15,390 nucleotides of DNA from NCBI GenBank assembly GCA_050742535.1, contig JBOGIQ010000121.1, positions 1 to 15,390 of the forward strand, read 5' to 3'. Positions within the stretch are counted from its first letter, which is position 1. Each line of letters starts with the position of its first letter. A program made the position numbers and the translations under genes. Below are positions 1 to 7,177 of this stretch, in pieces. The notes under the pieces are model-generated. The model made no database searches. It had not been told where the DNA came from and saw nothing but the letters and a program-made list of their open reading frames with translations. The DNA is from Gp6-AA40 sp050742535. Lineage in GTDB: Bacteria > Acidobacteriota > Vicinamibacteria > Vicinamibacterales > UBA2999.

Positions 1-480
1 GGCGGGAACAGCAGCGATTGATCGGGTGCGCATGGACGGAACGTCGTCGGCATACTTCTATTACGTACGAGCCGGTGCGAACGTTTCTGCCGCGCAGACT
101 CCTAGCCTGACGCGTGTTTCGAATGCGCGCAGGACGGCGGACCGTGCGACGTCCTCATGGGTGTGAGTCGGTCATGCCGGCCTTGGCCGGCACGGCCGCC
201 TCACTGGGCGACGCACCGGACGAGCCTGCGCGCGAGCGACTTGTGAGGGACGTGATCAGCGCACGCGGTAAATCGGGCCCGCAGGCCCTGCGACGTCGGC
301 GCCGCCACTATTGCCACTGGCCTCCGGGGCAGCTGGTTACCGACACGATTCGAAGGCTGTCGCCCGGATCATTCAAGGCGACGGCGGAGTCGTCAGTCCA
401 CGCCGGAGGGCCCGGATTTTCCACGTCCCGAACCCGGAGCCGCGAGCAGGCACGTCCGATGCGTCGCCTCCCGCTGACGT
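1..480. other. Stretch without a convincing gene
   Basis: I see no supportable gene here. A frame open from base 2 to a TGA at 164-166 would encode about 54 residues with a stretch reading RVRMDGTSSAYFYYVRAG. This vaguely recalls the C-terminal strand of TolB/WD40-like proteins, so it could be the tail of a gene entering from the left, but codon use does not support it strongly. A plus-strand frame over 114-545 gives an Arg-rich, domain-free product that runs into the 3' end of the opposing membrane glycosyltransferase gene, and I treat it as spurious. The stretch also holds a strong palindrome at 175-192. Confidence 0.5.
175..192. repeat. GC-rich perfect palindrome (hairpin)
   Basis: The sequence TGCCGGCC-TT-GGCCGGCA is a perfect 8-bp inverted repeat around a 2-nt centre; as RNA it would fold with about 6-7 bp and a small loop. 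It has no T-tract. It lies some 290 bp beyond the stop of the minus-strand glycosyltransferase gene, so it is not an obvious terminator for it. A very similar core, CCGGCC-AG-GGCCGG, occurs at 12179-12192. Confidence 0.6.
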
Positions 481-1608
481 TCAGGCGACTCGTCGCGCCC
501 TCAACGTGTAGAGCGCGACGAGCAGCACGCTCGCGCAGACGGTAATCACCGCCATCTCCATAAAGCGGGCGTACGCCGGGCGGCCGATGAGATCGAAGAC
601 GCTCAGCCCCATCACCAGCCCCGACGCGACGACAGCGGCCTGCAGTGCCCTCGGAAGACGATCAAGATAATTGACCAGCAGGACAACCGCGGTGGTTGCG
701 AGCAGGAGCACGTAATCCCAGCCCTGGGGAGACAGCAGCGGAATGAGCATCAGCAGCAGGCTGCCTTCGATCGCTTCAGGGAAGGTCAGGCCCCGTCGAT
801 ACACCAGCACCACGCCGGTGGAGCCAAGCGCGATGAGTGCCGTAACCAACGCAAGCGACGTCGCCACGGTGCCTGCTCCAAACCATTTCGCATAGGCGCT
901 CGCGAACGAGACATTGTCCGGATTGAGCAGGTTGGACGGTGTCGTGCCGCTCACGGTGGTCCACCAGTCGCGATAGAGCGCGATCGTTCCGTCCACACCG
1001 TAGAGCGGGAGCGGCAGGACGCTGATCACTGCGAGCGCGAGCAGGGCCGCTGTCGCCGACGCCGCTGTCCGGCGTGCCAGGAGCCACGGGAGGAAGAGCA
1101 CACCGTACGGCTTGATGGCGATCGTGAACGCGATCAAAACGCCCGCGAGCCTTTCGCGACCGCGTTTCATCTCCAGCAGCGCGCACACTGCGAGAACCGC
1201 GAACAGGACGTTGACCTGGCCGAGTATCAGCTCGTGGCCATAGAACTTGCCGAGCACGGCAATCGCGGCCACCGCGAGAACGGCGTTCGACCGCCGACGC
1301 TCGGGCAGCACGTCGAGACTCAGGCTCACCAGTAGTGCGAGCAGCAGCGCGGATGCGGTGAACCAGACCGCTTTTGCCGCCGGCAGCGGCAGGAACCCCA
1401 CCGGAATCGTCAGCACCGCGAACGCCGGGAAGTACTTGAAACGATAGTGCTCGTCGTCGGCGCGATAGAGCGGCTCGCCGGCGGCGGCGCGCGTGGCCCC
1501 GCGCCAATAGACCTCGAAATCGGCCATGCTGTCGGACGCGCGGAGGGCAAAGATCGTCAGTGCCGCTACGGCGATCAGGATGCCCGCGGCGACGCGATAC
1601 CGTGTCAC
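481..1608 (-). CDS. GT87-like (DUF2029) membrane glycosyltransferase
   Basis: This is a polytopic GT-C fold membrane protein, probably transferring a sugar (often mannose) from a polyprenyl-phosphate donor to an extracytoplasmic acceptor. From the GTG at 1608 it has 375 residues. Near the N-terminus, after the first membrane helix, comes DFEVYWRGA (about residues 30-38), holding the Asp expected in the first outer loop of GT-C enzymes. It is followed by FKYFP (about 57-61), also typical of GT87/DUF2029. About nine or ten hydrophobic helices fill the rest. A longer frame starts at a GTG at 1644, but the GTG at 1606-1608 overlaps the stop of the upstream gene as GTGA and leaves only a short tail before the first helix, so I prefer it. 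The partner gene encodes a polyprenol-phosphate sugar synthase, which fits donor supply. Family assignment is by motif and topology; the substrate is unknown. Confidence 0.82.
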   Translation of the reverse strand: MTRYRVAAGILIAVAALTIFALRASDSMADFEVYWRGATRAAAGEPLYRADDEHYRFKYFPAFAVLTIPVGFLPLPAAKAVWFTASALLLALLVSLSLDVLPERRRSNAVLAVAAIAVLGKFYGHELILGQVNVLFAVLAVCALLEMKRGRERLAGVLIAFTIAIKPYGVLFLPWLLARRTAASATAALLALAVISVLPLPLYGVDGTIALYRDWWTTVSGTTPSNLLNPDNVSFASAYAKWFGAGTVATSLALVTALIALGSTGVVLVYRRGLTFPEAIEGSLLLMLIPLLSPQGWDYVLLLATTAVVLLVNYLDRLPRALQAAVVASGLVMGLSVFDLIGRPAYARFMEMAVITVCASVLLVALYTLRARRVA

Positions 1609-2324
1609 GTGCGCTCGTTCGTTCTCGACCGCCGCAGCCGCCACGGCATCCAGATCGATTCGAGGATGACCGGCCAGTTCATCTTGGAGCGTCCCAGCGT
1701 GCGTTCGACGAACACGATGGGAACTTCGGCGACGCGAAAGCCGCGGCGGACGGTTTCCCAGGCCATCTCGACCTGAAAGGAGTAGCCGCTCGACTTCAGC
1801 CGCTCGAGCGGCAGCTGTCTGAGCGTCTCCCGCCGCCAGCAGCGATATCCCGCCGTGGCGTCGCGCACGCCCAGGCCCGTGACCGCGCGGACGTAGAAGT
1901 TCGCAAACCGGCTGAGCAGCCGGCGATCGAGCGACCAGTTCGACACGCCTCCGCCTGGAACGTAGCGAGAGCCGATGACGAGGTCGGCGGTTGACGCTGC
2001 CGCGATCAGATCCGGCAGATACCTGACATCGTGCGACAGGTCGGCGTCCATCTGCGTGATCAGGTCCGTCTGATAGCCGAGCGCGTGCTGCATCCCGTCG
2101 ATATATGCGGAGCCGAGTCCGGCGGGGCGCGGCCGGTGCATGACCTCGAGCCTGCCCGGGAACGTCGATGAGAGGTTCTCCGCGATCTGGCCGGTCCCAT
2201 CCGGAGAGCCGTCGTCAACGACGAGCACGCGGACGCCGGGGAGCTCCATGAGCTGCCGAATCAGATGCGGCAGCGTTTCACGCTCGTTGTAGGTCGGGAT
2301 GATGACCGCGCACGTCGGAGACAA
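1605..2324 (-). CDS. Polyprenol-phosphate mannosyltransferase-like GT2 enzyme
   Basis: This is a cytoplasmic GT-A glycosyltransferase of the dolichol/polyprenol-phosphate mannose synthase type, moving a sugar from a nucleotide donor onto polyprenyl phosphate. The 239-residue protein has PTYNERE at 10-16, the VVDDGSPDGT nucleotide-binding stretch at 35-44, the DAD metal site at 93-95 followed by LSHD, and the AGYRCWRRE region typical of this subfamily. It has no C-terminal membrane helices, so it is the short, soluble type. The TTG at 2324 is the only sensible start: an in-frame TGA lies at 2334-2336, and MSPTCAVIIPTYNERE is the length expected before the first strand. Its stop overlaps the likely GTG start of the GT87-like gene by 4 nt, suggesting translational coupling. 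The exact sugar cannot be read from sequence. Confidence 0.9.
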   Translation of the reverse strand: MSPTCAVIIPTYNERETLPHLIRQLMELPGVRVLVVDDGSPDGTGQIAENLSSTFPGRLEVMHRPRPAGLGSAYIDGMQHALGYQTDLITQMDADLSHDVRYLPDLIAAASTADLVIGSRYVPGGGVSNWSLDRRLLSRFANFYVRAVTGLGVRDATAGYRCWRRETLRQLPLERLKSSGYSFQVEMAWETVRRGFRVAEVPIVFVERTLGRSKMNWPVILESIWMPWRLRRSRTNERT

Positions 2325-2332
2325 CGGAGAGC

Positions 2333-2338
2333 ATCATA
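2333..2338 (-). promoter_or_regulatory. Putative -10 element of the glycosyltransferase pair
   Basis: On the minus strand these bases read TATGAT, 5 of 6 matching the sigma-70 -10 consensus. They lie 8 nt before the TTG start at 2324. No clear -35 box is seen 16-18 bp upstream and no Shine-Dalgarno sequence fits, so transcription could begin almost at the start codon. Weak evidence taken alone. Confidence 0.35.
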
Positions 2339-2425
2339 CCGGGATCCCGTGGTAGTACTGATTGCAGCATGCCTCCCAATTGATCCCCGTTCCGCCGGAA
2401 CCTCGTTCTGTATCCCTTCTACTGC

Positions 2426-3430
2426 GTGGTCTCCGTCGAAGGGATTACGCACGCCCTTTATCTGCTCTGGTGGGTGCAGTACAAGCACGTCTCGCCGGTG
2501 GCAGTTGCCGCGGTTCTCGCGGCGGGCGAGATCGCCATCACGCTGCTGGAAGTGCCGACCGGCCGGTTCGCCGATCGATTCGGCCATCGCCGAAGCCTGA
2601 TCCTCGGATCGGCGATTCAGGTCGTCGCGATGCTCCTGTGCTGGCTGGCCGAAGGTGTGTCGGGCCTGGTCGTCGCCAGCGTGTGCGTCGCGCTCGGCGA
2701 TACGTTCCGCTCGGGTGCCGACCAGGCGCTGCTGTTCGAGTCGTGTGTCGCGGACGGGCAGCGGCAGCGTTTCCAGGAGATCGAAGCGAAGACGCACAGC
2801 CTCGAGTTGATCGGGCTGGTCGTGATGATGGCGGCCGGCGGGATCCTCGTCGAGACGGTCGGATTCGCGGCCGCATGGATCGCCGAAACGGTCCTTGCGG
2901 CGTCGGGACTCGCCATCGCGCTGGCGATGGCTTCACCGCCGGCAACACCAACGCGTTCGGCCGAGGCCGTCGAGAGCGATGCAACCGCCGCGGCGTTCCG
3001 GCCGCTGCGCGTGATCGTACCGGCGGCTCTGATTGGGGGTGCTGCCAGCGCCATCACGTTCATGGCACAGACCGGCGAAAGCGCGACGCCGATGCAACTG
3101 ACGGTTGTGGTGAGCGCGATTACGCTTTCCGAGGCAGCTGGCGCCGCGCTGGCGCGCTATCTGCGAGCAGATGTGGCGACACAGTATTGGCTCCTCGCGA
3201 CTTCTCTGTTGATTGCCGCCGCCATAGCAGTCGCTCCCGGCTTTTTCCTCGCAGGAGCCGTGACGCTGTCGATGTTGACAGGCGCTGCGGCGCCGCTGCG
3301 TGCAACGGCGATTCAGCTGGTTATCGAGCAGCGCCGCGCCGAAGCCGCCTCATGGGCCAGCGCGCTCGATGGTGCGATCAGGACGCTCGCATTGGTGGTC
3401 GCAGGCCACCTCAGCAGCAACCGCCGCTGA
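2426..3430 (+). CDS. Major facilitator superfamily permease, N-terminus uncertain
   Basis: This is an integral membrane transporter of the major facilitator superfamily; the substrate is unknown. The loop 2-3 signature is clear: VPTGRFADRFGHRRSLIL at residues 43-60 of the frame from GTG 2426. A second helical half is present, but the total of 334 residues is short for a 12-helix MFS protein (usually 380-450), and I count about ten hydrophobic segments. The start is odd. The same frame reads FRRNLVLYPFYCVVSVEG upstream of the GTG, which looks like a normal MFS N-terminus. It is preceded by ATG CCT CCC AAT and then an in-frame TGA at 2381-2383. Either translation starts at CTG 2408 or GTG 2426, or the gene has a nonsense mutation or base error at codon 5. 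It is divergent from the glycosyltransferase pair. The neighbouring kinase starts 67 nt downstream. Confidence 0.8.
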   Translation: MVSVEGITHALYLLWWVQYKHVSPVAVAAVLAAGEIAITLLEVPTGRFADRFGHRRSLILGSAIQVVAMLLCWLAEGVSGLVVASVCVALGDTFRSGADQALLFESCVADGQRQRFQEIEAKTHSLELIGLVVMMAAGGILVETVGFAAAWIAETVLAASGLAIALAMASPPATPTRSAEAVESDATAAAFRPLRVIVPAALIGGAASAITFMAQTGESATPMQLTVVVSAITLSEAAGAALARYLRADVATQYWLLATSLLIAAAIAVAPGFFLAGAVTLSMLTGAAAPLRATAIQLVIEQRRAEAASWASALDGAIRTLALVVAGHLSSNRR

Positions 3431-3497
3431 GTGCCGAGCCACCTTAAATGCCGGCGCGGGCCCGGGTGATGCATATTTGACGGCGAGGGTCGGCATA

Positions 3498-5009
3498 ATG
3501 CTGTCGCGCGTGCACCTCCTGCCCGTCGTCCGGCTTGCCGCTACCGCAGTCCTCGTCGTCGCCGCGCTTCTGGCCACCGATCGACTCCAGGGGGCGACCG
3601 GCTCCTCGACGTTCCTCCTGGTCGTGCCCATCATCATTCTGGCGGCAGCCGCCTGGGGCGCCGCGATGGGGGCGATGGCCGCAGCGCTCAGCGTTGCCGG
3701 CATGGCGGTTCTGCTCGAGCCGCGATGGAGCCTCTACGTCGAGGATCCCGGCGAGCAGACGCTCATCTTCGTGTTCGTCGGCGTCGCGATCGCCAGCGTG
3801 TTCGTTGCGAACCACTACCATCGGCTTCGCGAGGCGATGCGCGTGAACGAGGCCGAGTTCCGCGCCCTCTTCGAGCTGGCCGCGGTCGGCAGCGCGATGG
3901 CCGACCCCGCGACCGGACGGATCCTGCGGGCCAACGCGCAGTTCGGCGCCATCACGGGTTACACGCCGGACGAACTCCTGTCGAAGACAATCGCGGACAT
4001 CACGCACCCGGACGACCGCGAGCGCGATCGGATCACGATGACGGAGCTGAGCGCGGGCGTGCGCGGGCGCTGGACGACGGAGAAACGCTACATCCGCAAG
4101 GACGGCAGCGTCGTCTGGGTGCTCGTCAACGGTGCGATGGTCACGGACAGCCGCGGGCAACCCGATCACGCCATTGCGCATGCCGTGGATATTTCGAGCC
4201 GGCGGCAGGCAGAGGAGGATGCCCGCGAGGCGAATCGGCTGAAAGACGAATTCCTGGCGACGCTTTCGCACGAACTGCGCACGCCGCTCAATGTCGTGGC
4301 CGGCTGGGTGCGGCTCCTGGGAAAAACGATGAACACTCAGCCGAACGACGTGCGCCGGGGGTTGCCCGTTCTGGAACGCAACGTCGACGTCCTGCGGCGG
4401 CTGACCGACGACCTGCTTGGCATGTCCGACGTGCTCGCCGGCAGGATCTTCCTCGAACGGCGGCCGCTTCCGATCGACGTCCTGCTGGCGGAGATTGCCG
4501 AGAGTCTTGCCATCACGGCACAAGCAAAGCGGATTGTCGTCGACTGTCAGTTCGGATCCTCCGCGATCGTGGAGGGGGACGAGAACAGGCTGCGCCAGGT
4601 CTTCTGGAACATCGTCTCGAACGCACTGAAGTTCACTCCCGAAGGCGGAGCCGTCAGCCTGACGACGCGGTTCGACGGCACGCATGCCGTCGTCGAAGTT
4701 GCGGACACCGGCATCGGGATCGCGGCGTCCTTTCTGCCGCACGTGTTCGACAAGTTCCGGCAGGAGGATGGCACACACACCCGCGAGCATTCCGGCCTCG
4801 GCCTCGGACTCGCGATTACCCGCCAATTCGTCGAGCTCCACGACGGCACTGTGAGCGCCGCCAGTGCGGGACGGGACCGTGGCTCGTCGTTCGTCGTCAG
4901 GATTCCGGCCTCACGGCCGGCGACCTTGCCGGCACTGCCGGAGGCGTCCACGGCTGCCCGCGTCGCGCACGAGCGCGTGACGGCGCACATTTCAGAGCAC
5001 ACGCGCTGA
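3498..5009 (+). CDS. Membrane-bound PAS-domain sensor histidine kinase
   Basis: This is a two-component sensor kinase that would autophosphorylate on His and pass phosphate to an unlinked response regulator. From ATG 3498 it has 503 residues. Hydrophobic helices at about 8-26, 39-56, 57-73 and 88-105 form a compact four-helix input region resembling DUF4118 (KdpD-type). A PAS fold follows at about 117-235, with NAQFGAITGYTPDELL and the PAC-like YIRKDGSVVWV. The HisKA motif FLATLSHELRTPLN places the phospho-acceptor at H258. The ATPase has the N box FWNIVSNALKF (N371, N375), DTGIGI from D403, and GLGLGL from G433. A longer frame extends back to 3300 inside the permease gene, but only the 3498 start puts a helix at the N-terminus and has a GAGG about 9 nt upstream. 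No receiver domain or regulator gene is adjacent, so the pathway is unknown. Confidence 0.92.
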   Translation: MLSRVHLLPVVRLAATAVLVVAALLATDRLQGATGSSTFLLVVPIIILAAAAWGAAMGAMAAALSVAGMAVLLEPRWSLYVEDPGEQTLIFVFVGVAIASVFVANHYHRLREAMRVNEAEFRALFELAAVGSAMADPATGRILRANAQFGAITGYTPDELLSKTIADITHPDDRERDRITMTELSAGVRGRWTTEKRYIRKDGSVVWVLVNGAMVTDSRGQPDHAIAHAVDISSRRQAEEDAREANRLKDEFLATLSHELRTPLNVVAGWVRLLGKTMNTQPNDVRRGLPVLERNVDVLRRLTDDLLGMSDVLAGRIFLERRPLPIDVLLAEIAESLAITAQAKRIVVDCQFGSSAIVEGDENRLRQVFWNIVSNALKFTPEGGAVSLTTRFDGTHAVVEVADTGIGIAASFLPHVFDKFRQEDGTHTREHSGLGLGLAITRQFVELHDGTVSAASAGRDRGSSFVVRIPASRPATLPALPEASTAARVAHERVTAHISEHTR

Positions 5010-5016
5010 GCGCGCG

Positions 5017-5304
5017 TCATCCGCGGTCGCGGCGCTTCCGGAGATACGCGCGGGCGAACGGGCAGATTGCCACGACGCGCAGCTGCCAGGCGTGAGCCTT
5101 GTCGAGCGCGTATTCGACGAGAGCGTCGCCAAGGTGTCGTCCGCGCAGCGCGTCGGGCACCTCGGTGTGAATGAGCTCCAGCGTCTCGGGTGTCTTCTTG
5201 TAGAGCAGGAACGCCGTCTGCCCATCCGTCGTCAGCTCGAAGCGGTTCGTGTCGAGGTTGTCGACCACATCGGCCGTTCGAGCGGCGCGATCGTTGGGGG
5301 CCAT
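5017..5304 (-). CDS. Small GNAT-fold N-acetyltransferase
   Basis: This 95-residue protein matches the minimal GNAT acetyltransferases of the COG2388 type. These consist of little more than the acetyl-CoA binding core and probably acetylate a small molecule or protein amine. The core is LELIHTEVPDALRGRHLGDALVEYAL at about residues 42-67, where RGRHLGDAL is the pyrophosphate-binding R/Q-x-x-G-x-G/A loop. AICPFARAYL at about 79-88 is the conserved final strand and helix of this subfamily. The ATG at 5304 is preceded by a strong AGGAGG-like ribosome binding site (minus strand, near 5313-5318). The stop lies 7 nt from the stop of the histidine kinase gene, so the two genes converge. The substrate is not known even for close family members. 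Confidence 0.87.
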   Translation of the reverse strand: MAPNDRAARTADVVDNLDTNRFELTTDGQTAFLLYKKTPETLELIHTEVPDALRGRHLGDALVEYALDKAHAWQLRVVAICPFARAYLRKRRDRG

Positions 5305-5360
5305 CTGCTCATCCTCCTCGTGAAAAATTCTTCTTGCAAGAGGCGGTGAGCGCGCCCCAT

Positions 5361-5397
5361 GCTACGCCTGCCGCACGTAGCGTCCGCCGTCAGGCGG
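5361..5397 (+). promoter_or_regulatory. Structured leader before the tannase-family gene
   Basis: Upstream of the ribosome binding site, GCTACG at 5361-5366 can pair with CGTAGC at 5376-5381 across a 9-nt loop. CCGCC at 5384-5388 can pair with GGCGG at 5393-5397 across GTCA. CGCCTG at 5365-5370 could instead pair with CAGGCG at 5391-5396, which excludes the other two. The second hairpin resembles the REP-like hairpins near 13207 and 14290. A strong GGAGGAG ribosome site follows at about 5404-5410. A regulatory role is only a possibility. Confidence 0.3.
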
Positions 5398-5418
5398 GCC
5401 CGCGGAGGAGGACTCCCC

Positions 5419-7008
5419 ATGATCGGCAGCATCGCTCTCATGCTTCTCGGCGCGGCAGCGGCGCCCACGCCCTGCGACGCGCTTACCGGCCTCAAGCTCG
5501 ACAACGCGACGATTATCAGCGCTCGCCTCGTCGCAGAAGGCCCCGTGCCCACGCCGACTCCGGCCCGCCCTGCTGCCGGCGCTCGAGGCGCCGCCGACGG
5601 GGGGCGCGGTGGACAAGCGCAGGGCGCACGCGGCAGGGGAGCGGCAGACGGTCCGCAGGGCGGACGCCAGGCGGCTGCCGGTCCGCGTGGCGGAGGCCCG
5701 GCGCCGGCGCGGGTTATTCCCGAGCACTGCCGTCTCCAACTGGTGCTCAAACCCTCGGCCGACTCGCTCATCAACATGGAACTGTGGCTGCCGCCCGCGG
5801 ACAAGTGGAACGGGAAATTCATGGGCGTCGGCAACGGTGGATTTGCCGGTTCGATTCAGGGCATGACGAACGACATGCCGCAGGCGCTCCGCCTCGGCTA
5901 CGCCACCGCTGGCACGGATACCGGCCATCAGGACGCCGGCGGCGCGTGGGCGATCGGGCACCCGGAAAAGATGATCGACTTTGGCTATCGCGCGACGCAC
6001 GAGATGACGGTCAAGGCGAAGCAGATCGTCAAAGCGTTTTACGACCGGGGGCCGCAGTACTCGTACTTCAAGGGCTGCTCCACCGGCGGGCGGATGGCGG
6101 TGATGGAAGCGCAGCGCTACCCGGATGACTATGACGGCATCATCGCCGGCGCGCTCGCGAGCCGTCACATCCACATGTGGACGTCGGGCGTCGAACGCAG
6201 CGCGCGCCTGGTACGCAACCCCGACCAGAAACTGACCGCTGAGGACGCCGCGCTCGTGAACAACCTGGTGAACGCGTGCGACACGTTGAAGGAAGGGTTC
6301 CTCCACAATCCGCGCGCCTGCAAGGTCGATTTGTCCTCGCTCAAGTGCACTGCCGGCAAGACGGCCGGCTGCCTGACCGACGCGAAGATGAAGACGGTCG
6401 AGACCTTCTACGGCGGCGTGAAGGACTCGAAGGGTGAGCTGATCTTCTCGGGTCAGGCGCTCGGCAATCCGATGGCCGCGAGCCCCGCCAACATCAACCC
6501 CGGCGGCGGCACGTTCGATCTCGTGCGCATCGCCTACAACGACCCGGACTTCGCCTGGGAGAAGTTCGATCTCGATCGCGACATGAAGTTCCTCGACGAC
6601 ACGATCGGCTACGTCGATGCCGTGAACCCGGACCTGGGCAAATTCAAGTCGAGCGGCGGCAAGCTGCTGATGTTCCATGGCTGGGCCGACACCGGCATCA
6701 CTCCGGAAACGACGATCTGGTATTACGAGCAGGTGCTGAACAAGATGGGGCGCAATCAAAGCGACTGGATGCGTCTGTTCATGGTGCCCGGGATGGGCCA
6801 CTGCGGCGGCGGTCCGGGAGTCAACGGGTTCGATCAGATCGGCACGCTGGAACGCTGGGTCGAGAAGGGCATCGCGCCGAACTCGATCATCGGCACCGGC
6901 GCGAACGGTCTGGCGCGCCCGTTGTGCACGTATCCGCAGGCAGCGGAATACAAGGGCACCGGCGACCTGAAGGACGCGTCGAACTGGTCCTGTCAGGCGC
7001 CTCGCTAA
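5419..7008 (+). CDS. Secreted tannase/feruloyl esterase family hydrolase
   Basis: This is an exported alpha/beta hydrolase of the tannase/feruloyl esterase family, which cleaves ester bonds of plant phenolics such as gallate or ferulate esters. From ATG 5419 it has 529 residues with a short signal peptide (MIGSIALMLLGAAAA). The nucleophile is S221 in KGCSTGGR, the acid D424 in HGWADTGITP and the base H461 in PGMGHCGGG. C220 and C462 sit next to Ser and His and would form the disulfide of the CS-D-HC arrangement known from this family. WLPPADKWNGKFMGVGNGGFAG is a typical early core strand. An Ala/Gly/Arg/Pro-rich insert at about 43-97 is unusual and looks disordered. The start has a strong GGAGGAG site; the frame extends back to 5359 but would hide the signal peptide. 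Substrate choice between tannin and feruloyl esters cannot be decided. Confidence 0.9.
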   Translation: MIGSIALMLLGAAAAPTPCDALTGLKLDNATIISARLVAEGPVPTPTPARPAAGARGAADGGRGGQAQGARGRGAADGPQGGRQAAAGPRGGGPAPARVIPEHCRLQLVLKPSADSLINMELWLPPADKWNGKFMGVGNGGFAGSIQGMTNDMPQALRLGYATAGTDTGHQDAGGAWAIGHPEKMIDFGYRATHEMTVKAKQIVKAFYDRGPQYSYFKGCSTGGRMAVMEAQRYPDDYDGIIAGALASRHIHMWTSGVERSARLVRNPDQKLTAEDAALVNNLVNACDTLKEGFLHNPRACKVDLSSLKCTAGKTAGCLTDAKMKTVETFYGGVKDSKGELIFSGQALGNPMAASPANINPGGGTFDLVRIAYNDPDFAWEKFDLDRDMKFLDDTIGYVDAVNPDLGKFKSSGGKLLMFHGWADTGITPETTIWYYEQVLNKMGRNQSDWMRLFMVPGMGHCGGGPGVNGFDQIGTLERWVEKGIAPNSIIGTGANGLARPLCTYPQAAEYKGTGDLKDASNWSCQAPR

Positions 7009-7010
7009 TC

Positions 7011-7140
7011 CTTAGTCCTTGGTCCTTGGTCCTTGGTCCTTGGGTCTTGGTCCGTTCTTGGTCCTCGGTCCGTCCTTGGTCCTTCGTCCCGGACCAAGGA
7101 CGAGGGACCAGGGACGGACGAAGCACGAAGGCCTAAGGCC
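7011..7140. repeat. TCCTTGG-type tandem repeat with long inverted arms
   Basis: After the esterase stop, a 7-mer close to TCCTTGG is repeated in tandem with increasing divergence to about 7090. The reverse complement then follows (GGACCAAGGAC, GAGGGACC, AGGGAC) to about 7120. The best stem pairs GTCCTTGGTCC at 7072-7082 with GGACCAAGGAC at 7091-7101, 11 perfect pairs around an 8-nt loop, with further imperfect pairing outward. A small GGCC-TAA-GGCC hairpin lies at about 7130-7140. The block codes for nothing plausible. It could end the esterase transcript, protect its 3' end, or be a slippage-generated intergenic repeat. Confidence 0.8.
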
Positions 7141-7148
7141 CAGGGACC

Positions 7149-7172
7149 TACAATAGAGTTCAAAGACGGAGG
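7149..7172 (+). promoter_or_regulatory. -10 element and ribosome site of the secreted-protein operon
   Basis: TACAAT at 7149-7154 matches the -10 consensus at 5 of 6 positions and would give a transcript starting near 7161. ACGGAGG at 7166-7172 is a good Shine-Dalgarno sequence 5 nt before the ATG at 7178. The -35 position falls in the repeat block and does not match consensus, so the promoter is weak or needs an activator. Confidence 0.45.
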
Positions 7173-7177
7173 CTGGT

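Noticed and set aside
114..545. 143-residue plus-strand reading frame
   Set aside because: The product is Arg-rich with no domain or signal peptide, and it overlaps the 3' end of a convincing membrane protein gene on the other strand.
2362..3447. 361-residue alternative plus frame over the MFS gene
   Set aside because: The product is Arg-rich and has no membrane helices, while the other frame has the MFS signature and helices.
3444..4841. 465-residue minus-strand frame opposite the histidine kinase
   Set aside because: It is a mirror of a gene with complete kinase motifs in GC-rich DNA; the antisense product has no recognisable domain.
5362..6801. 479-residue minus-strand frame opposite the tannase-family gene
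   Set aside because: The plus strand has a signal peptide and the full Ser/Asp/His set; the antisense product is rich in His, Arg and Val without motifs.
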